From: Malus domestica
Taxonomy: Eukaryota; Streptophyta; Magnoliopsida; Rosales; Rosaceae
Direction of reading: 5' to 3'
Assembly (NCBI RefSeq): GCF_042453785.1
Contig: NC_091675.1
Coordinates: 1,314,501 to 1,378,500, forward strand
Length of the DNA: 64,000 nt
The position numbers and the translations under genes are program-made. Shown here one piece after another: positions 14,599 to 26,986 of this stretch (the stretch's first letter is position 1; every line of letters begins with the position of its first letter). The notes beneath the pieces were generated by a model. It did no database searches. It was not told the origin of the DNA and was given only the letters and a program-made list of their open reading frames with translations.

Positions 14599-14765
14599 GT
14601 TTGTTTGGATGTGTTTTTAAAATGACCGAAAACGTTTTTGGTGCAATTCATTTTGTGTTCTAAAAGCACTTTTCCAAGCCTCAATTAGATTTTTACTAAG
14701 AATTGATTTAAAAATTATTTTTAAAAACCTTTTTATTTATTTTAAAAACACTTTCAAACGATTTA
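14599..14765. mobile_element. Candidate short palindromic MITE
   Basis: The left end GTTTGTTTGGATGTGTTTTT is loosely mirrored by AAAAACACTTTCAAACG near 14744-14760. Size and ends suit a Tourist- or hAT-type MITE, but the repeat is degenerate and no target duplication was found. The remaining sequence from 13791 to 15164 shows nothing recognisable apart from the GT4 gene leader. Confidence 0.4.
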
Positions 14766-15164
14766 TACCGTCAAATAACATTCTACAACCCTATTATTTG
14801 ACCCCCAAAAAAAAAGAAAGAAAAAAAAAAACATGAGCGTGAACGGGAAGCCCAAGAAATGGTTAGCCCAAAAGAAGCAATAAAGATGCGGGCGTAACTT
14901 TTAAGTCCAAAAAAATGTCGTATAAATCCGACTCCCAAAAGCCCTGTGGGGCTCTGACGCCGTGTCGAGCCCACCCGCCGACCCGCCACTAAATTATTAT
15001 CAAAATTCAACCACTGCTGCAATAAAAAATTTCTCAGATTTAATCTTCTTCGATTCTTCGATTCTTCGGCATTGTTGTTATTGCCGTTCCAGATCGGAGC
15101 CTGCAAATCCCCGAATCCGAAACTCGCAGCATATGAAATTCATTCATGCAATCGTAAGAGACTG

Positions 15165-17998
15165 ATGGGGAAGCCGGCGAATCCATGGATGGGAGTGCAG
15201 AAGAAGAAATGGTCCTTGCTGGTTCTGGCACTGTTTTCACTCTCCACCGCCATGGTTTTCTTTATGAGAACTGCGTTCGATTCGTGCAGCGCGAACACTG
15301 GTGGTCGTTTCGGTGATGGAGGTGATAGAACCGCCGAGGTGGTCCACTCCGCCGCCGGTCGAGCCGCGGGGACCGGCGGACCGAACCCTCTGGACTTTAT
15401 GAAGTCCAAGCTGGTTCTCTTGGTCTCCCACGAGCTCTCCCTTTCCGGTAAAAACTTTAATTTTCTCGGAAAATCGGAAAGCAAAAAGTAAAAATGGGAA
15501 ATTGAAAAAGCTTCAATCTTTTCAATTTTATTTTAGTTTCCCTCTTTTTTTAACTGTAAAAAAAATGGAACAGGAGGTCCATTGTTGCTGATGGAGCTGG
15601 CGTTCTTGCTGAGAGGAGTGGGGGCGGAGGTTGTTTGGATAACGAACCAGAAGGCGGAGGAGGACGGCGAGGTGGTTTACAGTTTGGAGAACAAAATGCT
15701 GGACCGGGGAGTACAGGTGACATCTCTTTCTCTACATTACTTCAATTTCTAATCAATTTTTGTTCGAACATTACATTGCGAATATATTCTCACTTGTGCT
15801 TTCTGCTCTGACATTGCTTGGCTGCTCAAAATTGGTCTACGGATACGATACGATACGAAAAATATGTATTAGGTTTCATAGGAGTTTTGCAATTTGGAAT
15901 TAAGAATATATATTGCATTTATGTTTCGGTTTTTTGTTGGCATTCGAGTTGGAGTGACCGAAATTTTTCAAACAATAAACTTTTTATCTTTTGTTTTTGT
16001 TTTGGGTGGGGGATGTTGTTACTCGTAAACGAATGAGTACAAGTTGTGCATACTGGATTGTGCAGCTGTAGTTCTGCTGTCACTAAGACGGTAGTTTTTC
16101 GATTGATCATAAGAAATGTGGCTGGAAAATTGGACCGTCAGGTGTAAAAATTTTGCTAACGGGTCAAGTTGCTCAAAAGTCATGTTCTTTGCCCTCTGAT
16201 GTGCAATGGAGCCGGTATGTCAATTAAAAAGAGTTGATGCCTCCATCTGGGGTTGAACGTTTGGAATCAAAATTTCCTATATGAGTCTGTGCTTGCAAAA
16301 TCTTAACTGCCCACTCCTCTTGATCTCGTTTTCTGTCTTTTCTACTATTGTTGTGTATTCAGGGAGAAGCGTCCGTACATTTTAAGTTCCTGAGGTGTCG
16401 AGTTTATGTAATATATTACTATGAATATAGTTCTTTGTTTCTTGGGTATCCCTGTACTGGTGCCTCTCTAATTTTGTGTTTTCCAATGCTTGTTAGGTCT
16501 TCCCCGCAAAGGGTAAAAAATCTATAGACACAGCTCTTAAGGCTGATTTGGTTGTTTTAAATACTGCTGTTGCTGGAAAATGGTTGGATGCTGTTCTGAA
16601 GGAAAATGTTCCTCGTGTTCTTCCAAAGGTGTTGTGGTGGATTCATGAAATGCGAGGGCATTATTTCAAAGTGGAGTATGTTAAGCACCTCCCTTTCGTT
16701 GCTGGTGCCATGATTGATTCACATACAACAGCGGAATATTGGAAGAATCGGACTCGGGAACGTTTAGGGTAAGAAGCATAAAATCGCATGCACCATATTC
16801 TATCATTCTTATTCTGGAAAACTGTGTTACCATTTGTGGATGATATGGTTCGTTTGAGTTCTGTAGGATCAAAATGCCTGAAACCTATGTTGTTCACCTT
16901 GGAAATAGCAAGGAGCTAATGGAAATCGCTGAAGATAGTGTATCCAGGAGGGTTCTTCGTGAACATGTCCGAGAGTCTCTTGGAGTACGAAATGAAGATC
17001 TACTCTTTGCCATCATTAATAGTATGCTTTCTTTGTTATTTGAATTCCTGCAACTAAACCTCTGTATTTTGAATTTTGAATTCCTGCAACTAAACCTGTG
17101 TAATACGTTTCCAGTTTTGTTCTTTGTTTTCTTTGCAAATCTAAAGGACCATGCGTGGTATACCTGCAGGTGTTTCGCGTGGAAAAGGTCAGGATCTATT
17201 TCTTCGTTCCTTTTATGAAAGTCTGCAAATTATCAAGGAGAAGAAATTGCAGGTGCCATCTATGCATGCAGTAGTAGTGGGAAGTGATATGAGTAAGCAG
17301 ACAAAATATGAATCAGAACTGCGCAACTTTGTGATAGAGAAAAAAATTCAGGATCGTGTTCACTTCGTGAATAAAACCCTTACTGTAGCTCCTTATCTGG
17401 CATCCATTGATGTTCTTGTTCAGAATTCTCAGGTACAATAGAATGAGTGTTCTATTCAGGTTTTGGTTCGTGCATCATCAGTCATCACATAAGAAGCTTA
17501 ACTCTGTCATCATGTGCAGGCCCGAGGGGAGTGCTTTGGAAGGATAACTATTGAAGCAATGGCTTTTCAGCTGCCTGTGCTGGTATTTCCCTTACTGCAC
17601 AATTGTACTTCATTTTCCGATGCATCATTTACCAGTCATGTAGATCTGCTTGATATTTCTGTCATCTATATCTTTATCTTAGTTTCTCGGATCTTACCTT
17701 CCAATTAATCGGGTTCTCGAATTCATTTGAGCGGCTCCAGGGCACAGCAGCTGGGGGCACCATGGAGATTGTAGTGAATGGCACGACAGGACTACTGCAT
17801 CCTGTGGGTAAAGAAGGAACGGCATCACTGACAAGTAACATTGTGAAATTGGCAACGCACGTAGAGAGGAGGTTGACAATGGGCAAGAAAGGTTACGAGA
17901 GAGTGAAGGAAAGATTTTTGGAACCGCACATGGCACAGAGGATGGCTTCGGTTCTAAGGGAGGTGTTGCAGAAAGCAAAGAGCCGCTCCGATTCTTAA
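15165..17998 (+). CDS. Family GT4 (GT-B fold) glycosyltransferase, membrane anchored, 7 exons
   Basis: Exons 15165-15447, 15574-15716, 16497-16768, 16867-17021, 17170-17432, 17520-17582 and 17741-17998 join in phase to 478 aa. A single hydrophobic segment (WSLLVLALFSLSTAMVFF, about residues 16-33) after a basic N-terminus predicts a type II Golgi/ER membrane protein. The N-domain opens with LVLLVSHELSLSGGPLLLME. The C-domain has the nucleotide-sugar-binding E-x7-E motif in ECFGRITIE (about 376-384), followed by GTAAGGTMEIV. It resembles Arabidopsis At1g75420/At1g19710, annotated only as glycosyltransferase superfamily; donor and acceptor are unknown. I chose the ATG at 15165 because it directly precedes the anchor; the open frame continues upstream, but no ATG there is in the same frame closer to the anchor. 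Confidence 0.9.
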
Positions 17999-18249
17999 CT
18001 TGCAGAGTTGCAGGACACTTTTTGTGATTCGTTTTGTATCATATGTGGCAGATTAGGTAAATTTAAGAGGAGAAAGTGATATGGATACCAGGAGATCAAA
18101 ATCAAGAGAGGATCTTGGACATTGAATTTGAATTCATCAATGGTATATACATATAATTTTGTATAATGTAAATTTGTTTGCGGATGAAATGTTATGAAAG
18201 TGATGACGGAGTCATTTTTTAGTGTGTTTGAAACATTAGACGTTAAAAA

Positions 18250-18395
18250 AAAAATTAACGAAATACTTCCGGTACTGTTTATTTTTAAACGAAAAATCGC
18301 ATTTTTACCTTTTCCTGGTATTATTTATTACATCTTTATTTGTTAGTTTTCATTAAAATTAAAGTTTTTTTGAATTTTTCGTTAGTTTTCTTATT
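18250..18395 (+). repeat. Dispersed ~155-bp repeat family, copy 1
   Basis: This degenerate copy has the family order: ACGAAA...GGTACTGTT, then AACGAAAAATC, an ATTTTTACC block, TGGTATTATT, TTTATTTGTTAGTTTTCATTAAAA, and finally GTTAGTTTTC. Five other copies occur in this window: 21675, 23788, 31862, 42612 and 61034. No coding content. Confidence 0.65.
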
Positions 18396-18399
18396 GCCT

Positions 18400-19066
18400 A
18401 AAAAGAATCTAACTGTGCATGTGCTCTCACATCACCCAATGAGAATTGTCCACGTGTTAGCTGATACGCACAAAAGTCGTCACTCACAAGTGAATGAGCG
18501 TTTGGGCTAAATGAGCCCAACTGGCCCAAGTAAACATACGGCTTATGAATAACCCGCATCATCTCCAAACGGGCCGGGTTTGTCCTCCCCCGTAGCCCAG
18601 ACCGTCAGCCTCAGTGTTTGTCTCTCTATCTGGCTCGTTGCTTTCTCTCTCTCTCATCAATCTTCACCCTTCAGAACAAGATACAGTGTCTCATCTCTTC
18701 CAACAGCAACAAGAAATTAATCGGAAAACCCTAAAAAATTCGATTGAAGTTGCGCAATCGTAAGTGGGTGCTGCGGCTCTGGTTCCCCAGCTTTCCTGTT
18801 CAAGGTAATCTCTTTTCCTCATTTATCATATGAAATTAGGGGCTTTTGGGTTGCACATAATTTCATTTCTCTGTTTTTTCCTGGAACTAAAATTTAGGGT
18901 TCATTTCTTATTCCATTTTACAAGCTGATAGATTTCTGCACGTTTTTCGTTTACTGGGCTGCATTGTAAGTTAGTAACTGGAGAAGTTGGAGACAAATCA
19001 TATCCCTTTATCTGGATTACGTTTTCCACTTGTGAAATTGGGTTTTATGTAATCAGGTACTTGGCA
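18400..19066 (+). promoter_or_regulatory. Promoter and intron-containing 5' leader of TIC20-I
   Basis: The leader probably starts in the CT-rich stretch near 18610-18700. A likely leader intron runs from the GT after TTCAAG (about 18805) to AATCAG (about 19055), leaving a short exon before the ATG at 19067. The intron call rests on consensus splice sites only. Confidence 0.5.
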
Positions 19067-20008
19067 ATGATTCCGAATGGATGCGCCATGCCCGCCGGGT
19101 GCAGTTCTGTGAATTTCGGGGTGTCGTGTGCTCCCTGTTTTCGAACTAAGGCGTCTGCGTTTCCATGCGTCAGTTCATGGAGAGCTCGGCAGGAAGGTAA
19201 GTTCCGGTTGTATATTGCATTGTGAATGTACTGATTGTTTAATTCCGGTATGCGATTATGTAGTCCTCAATCCTATCTGTTTATCTGCTCAAAGAGCATT
19301 TGACGGACCATTTGCCAATCCATATGATGAGTCGAGTGATGGTTTTGATTCGACATAGTTTTTGTCGTAGTTATGCCACCTCTGAACCCTTGTGCTGCAT
19401 CAAGCCGATTTTTAAGTGGGGATCATGGTAGCTTGTTACGCACAATCCCCGCGTTGCAAAGAAGATACAAATCTCGTATGGCCCCTCAAGCATCTAAGGA
19501 TGTTCCATACAGTTTTCGGTTCCCTCCAATGACTAAGAAGCCAAAGTGGTGGTGGAGGACGTTAGCCTGTCTCCCCTATTTGATGCCCCTACACGAGACA
19601 TGGATGTATGCTGAGACAGCGTATCATCTACACCCTTTCCTGGAGGACTTTGAATTCTTAACATACCCTTTCCTCGGAGCCATTGGGAGGTTGCCCAGCT
19701 GGTTCTTGATGGCATACTTTTTCGTTGCATATCTGGGAGTTGTGAGGAGAAAGGAATGGCCTCATTTCTTCAGATTTCATGTGGTGATGGGCATGCTGTT
19801 GGAGATTGCCTTGCAGGTGATAGGGACTGTGAGTCGTTGGATGCCGCTTGCTGTCTACTGGGGTAAGGTTGGGATGCACTTCTGGACGGCCATTGCATTT
19901 GCTTACCTTTTTACCGTGTTGGAAGCCATACGTTGTGCTCTTGCTGGCATGTACGCTGATATCCCCTTCGTCTGCGATGCTGCGTATATTCAAATTCCAT
20001 ATGACTAA
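19067..20008 (+). CDS. TIC20-I: TIC20-I, chloroplast inner-envelope protein translocon subunit, 2 coding exons
   Basis: TIC20 is a multi-span inner-envelope protein at the core of the 1-MDa TIC import complex. Exons 19067-19196 and 19371-20008 give 255 aa. The junction codon GTT is split one base to two, which fixes the acceptor at 19370. Residues 1 to about 85 are a Cys/Ser/Arg-rich transit region (start MIPNGCAMPAGCSS). The mature part begins near ASKDVPYSFRFPPMTKKPKWWWR and matches the very conserved TIC20-I sequence (PYLMPLHETWMYAE, FLTYPFLGAIGRLPSWF, VRRKEWPHFFRFH), ending ICD-like in FVCDAAYIQIPYD. About four hydrophobic helices are visible. An internal ATG at 19373 would delete the transit peptide, so I reject it as the start. 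Confidence 0.95.
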
Positions 20009-20566
20009 TAGAGCGAACGAAAGCAGAAACTCACAAAGAATGTTGTCTTTGCATTGTTTGGAATTTGTTGTACGAGGTGAAAACTTGTTAGCCGAAGTAA
20101 TTATTTTCGAAAAGCCGAAATTAGTTTTTGTTCAAGCAGCATTTGTGTAAGTGTTGTAATTGAATCAGCTGGGTAAAGGGTTTGTGCCCATCTGGATTAT
20201 AATTTTATGCCCATTTGGATTTCCTTTTCCTTTCCATTGCTGTAGTAGGCCTCATTGTAAATTTCATACCTAGCGGTTTGGTTGAGGCAGAGAAATTCAT
20301 TTGCACCTGGGATGCAATGACAAGGGTACAACTTGGGTTGAGACAACCTGAATTCGTCCATGCTCAATCCGATATTTTAAATTGATCGGGTGAGTTAGAA
20401 TGAACTTAAAACCCGTCTGAACCCAACCTGACCTTAATTTTATTTTTTTAATTAGGGTAGGGTTGGGTTGACCTAGCTAGCTTCACCTCCCCAAGCCATT
20501 CAAATATAACTCAATTTCTATCTTGAGGTTGTGTCTCACTTTTTGCACATATTACATAACCACATT

Positions 20567-20835
20567 TTAGCCGAAATGGTCTATGAAATTGGTGTAATTT
20601 CTCACTTTCCTTTTATGAGTATTAAAATCAATAGATATGGCCTCTGAGATTATCGACTGTCAATCATTTTGACCCTTCTGTGAAAAAAAAAAAAAAAAAA
20701 ACGTTAATTTAAATCACTAGTTCAAGTGGAGGGTTTGATTTGACAAATGATTAACGGTGGACACTTTTATCGATTTTTAAATCTTAGCGACCAAGGTGAG
20801 GAGTTATGCTAATCTCATGATCATTTTGGCTAAAA
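20567..20835. mobile_element. Palindromic MITE, about 270 bp
   Basis: The left end TTTTAGCCGAAATGGTC reads as the reverse complement of GATCATTTTGGCTAAAA at the right end. The inner arms also pair, and one arm carries a long poly(A) tract (about 20683-20701). No protein is encoded. Target duplication unclear, limits within about 10 bp. Confidence 0.65.
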
Positions 20836-21674
20836 AAAAACCATTACATGACCCACCTCATATTATATAAGTCATGTATCTCAACCCAATCATTCATTAC
20901 TTTGTGCTTTTAACTTTCACGTACAGAAATTATGAATCCACTTAAGATAACGTATCCGTAACATCTTGTGTGAATATAATTTCTTGTCATGGTTAGGGCC
21001 TGCAAATGGATGATGAAGGTTCCATTGTCGTCCTCTCCACAACAGGAAAACAAAGTATCATGCGCGATATTCCAACCTAAAACGATCTTTCTACATTGTA
21101 GATAAGAAAACTCTACACACTTTCATAGAACAGTGTCGATGACTTCAAAGATGTAAACATCAACCTATTAAAATTTTGTTGAATTAACATTGTCCCTGAC
21201 TCCCTAAGATAAGATGCATGTCGTTATTAATCTCACATCACAGCACACCGTGTTTTTGTGTTGCCTTTCATGCTTGCAAGTTCCAATCCAATTTCAACAT
21301 ACTGCATTTTTTATTCACTACTCTCAATTGGTAGTAATACTCATCGTCTTATTTATCACCATTATATGAATTTAAATTTTAAAATTTATGTAGTTTAAAC
21401 TCATATAACAGTAATGGTGAGCATGATGAGTAGAAATATTCCCTTTCCAAAAAGCATATAAACTGAAAAAAGAAACAATAAAACCAAATCTTACTTTGGA
21501 GAGGTGGCCCCTACTTCGTTGTCATCAAATTAGTTTGGATTGTGTTATTCACACATTTTTTTTTACTTCTTACACACTCTTGTTAATTTTTATCTATTGA
21601 TATTTTTCGATCCATTCGATCCAATGATCAAAATTTTCTAGACACCACCATTAATTTAATGGGTTAAAAATAAA

Positions 21675-21830
21675 GAAAACTAACGAAAAGTCAAAAAAAA
21701 AAAAAATTTTAATGAAAAATGACAAATAAATGTGTAGTGAATGGTATCAGAGAATGGTAAAAATGTGGTTTTTTCGTTAAAATGAACAATATCGAGAGTA
21801 TTTCGTTAAAATTCCCTTAAAAATATCGAA
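21675..21830 (-). repeat. Dispersed ~155-bp repeat family, copy 2
   Basis: Reverse orientation. It opens AAACTAACGAAAAGTC, passes TAGTGAATGGTATCAG and AAAAATGTGGTTTTTTCG, and ends TTTCGTTAAAATTCCC. It matches the reverse complement of copy 4 (31862) block by block. Confidence 0.7.
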
Positions 21831-22003
21831 TGGAATGGAAGTTCCTAAGGGTTAGTTTGGAAAAGTATGGGTGGATTTTATATCACATATTGTACTAAAG
21901 CCTAACTTCGATAAACTCAATTTACATAAGCCACTCTAGTTATTTATTTAATTTTTTTTTTTCAAAAGGGGAACAACTAATGGCAAGTCATGATTATCTA
22001 CTA

Positions 22004-22165
22004 TTTTTTTAGGCTAGGAAGGCTCACAGAGACATTTCAGCCTTCCTTTGACCACAAGTTTGGCTTCCACATCAGCAGCGGATTTCGAACCCGTGACCTT
22101 CAGTTTTTAGTTTGAAGGAAGCCTTGCAATCCGCATTTTACTACTGGACCATGATTGTTTGAATA
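22004..22165 (-). mobile_element. tRNA-derived SINE
   Basis: On the minus strand it shows an RNA polymerase III A box (TGGTCCAGTAG, about 22142-22152) and a perfect B box (GGGTTCGAAATCC, about 22080-22092) at tRNA-like spacing. An A-tract (TTTTTTT on the plus strand, 22004-22010) forms the 3' end. Flanking duplications were not resolved. Confidence 0.7.
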
Positions 22166-23787
22166 TTGGCTACACTAGAGAAATCTTAAAACATGTATAC
22201 ATGTTTTTTCTTTTACATTTACGATCATCTCAATACGTAAGCAGCACGTTTTTATTTATGAAATATAATAAGTTTAGTCGTTCACATTGTCTCTCAATAC
22301 ATAAGGTAAAGGTTGACTGTTTCGAATGTTAAAAAGGGCTCCTTATATTCGTCATACCCAACTAAGGATTTTTTTCTGGAGGAAATCTATGTAATGTAGA
22401 TTATTTATTATTATCCGCCCTAGCTTGTTTCTTGTTGTAATTGACTATTTACTTTAAAATGTAAACAACGACTCAAAACCTTTTGCTTACAATTAGATGA
22501 TCACTAACCTTTGTTCAAAAACAATAAGCCATTTATTTATATAAATAAATGGCTTCCCACTACACCAAAAGTCCTCTAATATGATGGAGAAAATTATAAT
22601 CACCCGTTGCTTTTAATTAATGGCTGCTAATAAAAAGATGCTTTCGTCATCTTCTTCATCCATTGTTTAAACTTAATTAATTACAATATTATACAGCAAA
22701 GGCGTGACAAATGATTTCATCATCCTTTTTTACTTCCTCTTTTTCTAAGATAATATTCCACCATTGTTAAATATATTGTCCACCTAATTGACCAACTTCC
22801 TTCAAAGACCCTACGTAATTTCATTACTATTTACTAATATGATTTTTTCTTTCTTTTCAATACTACGATAATTTACATTAAGTGAGAACTTTTATTCAGT
22901 TATACTATGATCAGTCACAAAATTTAGTATCGAACTCATTATCTATGATATTCAAACTAACCCTCCTAATTAAGTGAAAAAAATATCGTTAAACTGTAGC
23001 TATATGCTTGTGAAATTACAATACTATATACATATATAGAGCTTAAAATTAAAGTTAATGACTACTGGTTTTATCTTGGTTAAATCGAAGGGATGAAAGC
23101 TCCTTCCCTCTCGTTGTCTTACTTTTCTTGTTATCTTTTTCTATAAAAATAATTAATGGAAGGAGAAGGATCAAGGAAAAGAAGTTGCATCGCACACGCT
23201 GTTTAGATATTTTGATATATGTAGAAATTACGTGGATAATTAAGTGTCTAATAAATCAAAATAAAACAAGAGGGACATTCCATGTCAACCCCATGTGAAT
23301 CGAGAAGAAAGAAAAGAATCTGGGTTTTCCTTCTTGCTTCCGAAAAATCTAGCATATGCTAGAGTTTGAAGTTCTTACTTTGCCTACCTCCAATTCCAAT
23401 TTTGTCCCTCTGTTTTATATTTTGCTCCAATCACGCTTTGTTGAGGTTATTAGTGCACCATGAATACGAGGAATTTTTTAGTGGAAAAGTGTAGGTAAAT
23501 TACGCGGTGTTATCCGTTCAAAATTTATAGTATATACAGCTGAACATCAAAGTTAAAATGTTATACAGCTAGAATATAGCATTGATTAATTATCTAATAT
23601 TCTAGGTAATACCGTCATCAATGTGATCTAATTACCTAGATAGTAAAGTAATAGTTCATTCATGCTATGTATCATTAGTATCAAGATCACACTCTTATCT
23701 AGTGTTATTAATCTGCCAATTCTATGTCGTTTACTTCTTTTTTTAACACGTAAAAATTATATAATTTTTTATCTGATAATTTCATTT

Positions 23788-23944
23788 AAGGAAAACTAAT
23801 AAAAATGACTTGATAATTTTTTGTTTTAATGATAAGGATAAAATAAAAAATGAAGTGAATAATATCAAGATTGACTTTTTAATGTAAAAATATGGTTTTT
23901 CATTAAATTGAATAGTACTATGAGATTTTCGTTAAAGTTCTCTT
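23788..23944 (-). repeat. Dispersed ~155-bp repeat family, copy 3
   Basis: It begins AAGGAAAACTAATAAAAATG and ends TTTCGTTAAAGTTCTC. Inner blocks AAGTGAATAATATCAAGATT and GACTTTTTAATGTAAAAATA match the reverse complement of copies 4 and 5. Confidence 0.75.
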
Positions 23945-24566
23945 TCATTTATTCAAATCTAGATTCCTGATTGGGTGGAAGCAATATTGACATGCAAGTG
24001 TTTAGATCTTTTAGCAGAAATCTAAATCACAAAATACAATGAACCAAGACAAAATGCAATGAATCAAGGCAACATCATTGGTCAAATGAAAAGAGATCAT
24101 CTTCGGATATCTTCCACCAAAGTCACCGAATCAATAATCCGGATTTTTTAAATTTCATCTAACGGTTCACTTGTTTTGACCTTTTAAAATTATAATAATT
24201 TTTAACCATTGAATGATATTTCGAATGTCTAAATTACTTGATCCGGTGACCTTCTCTTCTCTGGTCAAATAATCAAATTGGAGCTAATAGCAAGCACCGA
24301 TTGGCACAACATCCAAACATGGAAAAGAGGACATTTTGTCTCCTATGATATATTATTTATCTTATTATTAACATATATATTACCGAGAACAAAGCAGTAA
24401 AATACATATGAGAAATTCATAAAAATATTTAGAAATACCAAATAAATAATTCAAAACAAGCCAAATGAAAACATTTATTTGAATCTCCACCGCAAGTATT
24501 TGAACGTTGGAGGAATTTGATGGTTTATAAAATGATGGACAGGACACCAATGAGGGACCAAATAAA

Positions 24567-24766
24567 GGAGGCAGATTGTCTGCCCTCCCTTTACCATGCT
24601 CTTTTCATCTTTTTTTTATTTATGCGGTCACAGTTAAGTTATGTCAACATATTTTATTATCTTTATAAAAAATTAATATAAAATATTAACGTGATTTAAC
24701 CGTAACCGCACAATATAGAAAGAGATGGAAAGAACATGATAATGAGAGGGTACACAATCTGCCTCC
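24567..24766. mobile_element. Mutator-type MITE, 200 bp, with 9-bp target duplication
   Basis: The element begins GGAGGCAGATTGT and ends with its mirror ACAATCTGCCTCC. The inner arms (CGGTCACAGTTAAGTTA against TTTAACCGTAACCG) also pair, so the whole element can fold. It is flanked by exact copies of CCAAATAAA at 24558-24566 and 24767-24775. A nine-base duplication is the hallmark of MULE elements. It carries no ORF and needs a transposase in trans. Confidence 0.85.
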
Positions 24767-25662
24767 CCAAATAAATATGAAAATTCATTTAATACGAAGC
24801 AAAGCATATCTTTCTTCTTGTCTTAAGAAAGTTAACATGGCGTAGGGGGCCCGAGAACCACAAGTTCTCCAAATTTTTTTTTCCTTTGCTTTCCCTTTTG
24901 GAATCTTTTATACGTATACTTGCAATGAAAGATACTACAAAAAAACTCAAGTTTTATGCGAACAGTTTGAAACGTTAATACGAAAATGTATCAAATCTAA
25001 CTCTTATACTTATATACATGCATATATGCAGGAGTGCTCACATGCGCACAATTAGTAACTTAACACGATTCTAATCAATTATTTGGGACCATCTCACAAT
25101 TAATTGAAAAACGTTTCCTATGAAGTTCACTTAGAATAATAATATAAAAAAAGTTTAATTTTTTAACTGTGACCTAAATAAATAAACTAATACAATGTTG
25201 TGGATAAATCGTGACCAACCAAATATCAATTTGAATGAATTTTTGTAAAAGCTACCGTATAAATAAGGCTTTTAAAAAAACCCTATTTTATGGTATTAGT
25301 CTTTAACCAAAATGTGGAGAAAGGTACTATATTAGATAGTAAAGATGGTCTAAAGTCGAAGTCTCCCTACATTATATTATTCACATTAACATTATCAATT
25401 GTTGGAGGACTAACCTAATTGAGTTCTTATTATTTTTATTTCCTAATTGAGTTATTTTGTGTCAAAGAAAACTAATTGATTATTGGAGATTTATTGAAAA
25501 TTCAAGTAATCAATTTTTCTTACATAAACGATAGCGTTATTAGTTTAAATAATTAGTTATTAGAGGAAGAAGAAAATTGGTGAGAGGAGCGTAATTATAT
25601 TTCGCCGTTGCACCAACTGCCATAAAGCGTCATATACTCTTATTGGATACACCGGAAAAGGA

Positions 25663-25882
25663 TCCGGAGGATCCTTTTTCTAGGGATCCCGTGATCTCAC
25701 CCGTCCATCGTATATCGTTCGGTCAGAAATCATTTCAAAATTTAAAATTTAAAATTAAATATGAATAGTACCTAACGAAAACTGACCATACGATATACAA
25801 TAAACGGATGAGATTACAGGATTCCTAAAATCCTTTAAAAAAAAAATACGGCGAGGATCCCTAGGAAAAGGATCCGCCGGAT
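25663..25882. mobile_element. Inverted-repeat element with BamHI-like GGATCC ends
   Basis: The left arm (GATCCGGAGGATCC, then CTAGGGATCC, then CGTATATCGTTCGGTCAG) pairs with the right arm (CTGACCATACGATATAC, then GGATCCCTAGG, then GGATCCGCCGGAT). Both arms also share ATCTCA.CCG. The size suits a non-autonomous DNA transposon. No convincing target duplication was found. Confidence 0.65.
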
Positions 25883-26434
25883 AAACCAAATAACTTGTGG
25901 AATTGTAATAATTACTTGTTTCAACTTGCAACCAACTCTCTAAAAGCAACCAACACTAAGGCATGATCCTTCAATTTATTGTAAAACATTTTGAGTGCTG
26001 ATTAACCGGTCAAAAGTACCACAAATATTCAAACAAAAACAAGAAAATAAAAATAAAAATAGTACACAAACAGGTGGCAACTCATTTAATATTAATATAG
26101 AAATTTACAAATATTCCAGAACCCATTTCTCCGTGGTCCCTCTCACTTTTGCCCTTCTCCATCATAGTGATCATATTTTGGCTTCTAATATTAATATCTG
26201 ATTACAAAAACACAAACAAGTTGTTCTGTTGCTCTCCACTCATTTGAGACTATGATGCAATTCCAAACACCACCAACTACTAATAACGTTATTGTGACGG
26301 TATTCAAAACCAACCAGCAACATCGTACTAAATAAAATAATTAAAACACATAACTATACGTTAATGGTTTCAGAATACCGCGGCAGTGATATTATCCGAT
26401 AAAATTTTCTGTTGTCATCGTGGCCATTGATTAA

Positions 26435-26908
26435 TTAATAGTATTGGTGAAGCATGTCAGCAGTGGCCATGATTGGTTGGTTCACATGAAGCATATTCCA
26501 AGGGTTTATGAAACTGTTCTGATCGGCAACAGGGGTGGTTTCAAGGCCTCCGCCGTGGCCGACGCCGCCGTTGATGTAACCGAGGATCTCGTCGAGGGAC
26601 TCCAGTCTCTGGCTGAGCTCCCCCATCTGCGCTTTCAATACCGAGTTTTCCGACTCGACATTCATGAAGTGCTGGGTGGTGATGTTTATGCTGGTCAGGA
26701 TTTGGTTGTTCTCCTTCCGCAGCTGGGCGACCTGCGCCATCAGATCGTCCAGGTGCTGCTGCTTCCGCATCCGCGACCGCCGCGCCGATTCGCGGTTCGA
26801 TTGCATCCGTTTTCTCTTTCTTTGATCCACCGGACGATGCAGATCCCCTTCAGAGGCATAGTTCTGAAGCTGAGCGGAACCAGAGGAATTTCCGCTTGAA
26901 GAAGCCAT
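26435..26908 (-). CDS. S1-class bZIP transcription factor (bZIP11/bZIP2/bZIP44 group), intronless
   Basis: A nuclear regulator of the sugar- and energy-starvation response; S1 members pair with C-class bZIPs at ACGT sites. The single exon gives 157 aa. The basic region is KRKRMQSNRESARRSRMRKQ (about residues 31-50) with the invariant N-x7-R spacing. It is followed by a long leucine zipper running through LAQVAQLRKENNQI and SQRLESL. The C-terminus (NPWNMLHVNQPIMA, ending MLHQYY) is typical for the group. No intron, small size and a leader with a conserved sucrose-control uORF (26987-27136) all fit S1. Translation is therefore expected to be repressed by sucrose, with the caveat noted for that uORF. 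Which paralogue (bZIP2, 11 or 44) it is cannot be settled by eye. Confidence 0.95.
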   Translation of the reverse strand: MASSSGNSSGSAQLQNYASEGDLHRPVDQRKRKRMQSNRESARRSRMRKQQHLDDLMAQVAQLRKENNQILTSINITTQHFMNVESENSVLKAQMGELSQRLESLDEILGYINGGVGHGGGLETTPVADQNSFINPWNMLHVNQPIMATADMLHQYY

Positions 26909-26986
26909 AGAAATATATGAAGATTTATATAAAAACTTAGATTAAATACTAAATTATTCAGATAATTATACACGAATATATATAAT

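Larger units (their letters stand above)
20009..26434. other. Repeat-rich intergenic region
   Basis: There is no host gene in these 6.4 kb. Besides the separately listed MITEs, SINE and dispersed repeats, the sequence is AT-rich and unassigned, notably 20840-21670, 22170-23780 and 24780-25650. The first 200 bp should be TIC20 3' UTR, and the last few hundred bases the 3' region of the bZIP gene. Confidence 0.6.

Noticed and set aside
19373-20008. Shorter TIC20 protein starting at the internal ATG
   Set aside because: It would lose the transit peptide, and the upstream exon joins in phase at consensus splice sites.
26740-26973. A 77-codon frame overlapping the bZIP start that looked like a third uORF
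   Set aside because: Its first codon is GTG, and no ATG lies between the SC-uORF stop and the main ATG, so it is not a credible uORF.
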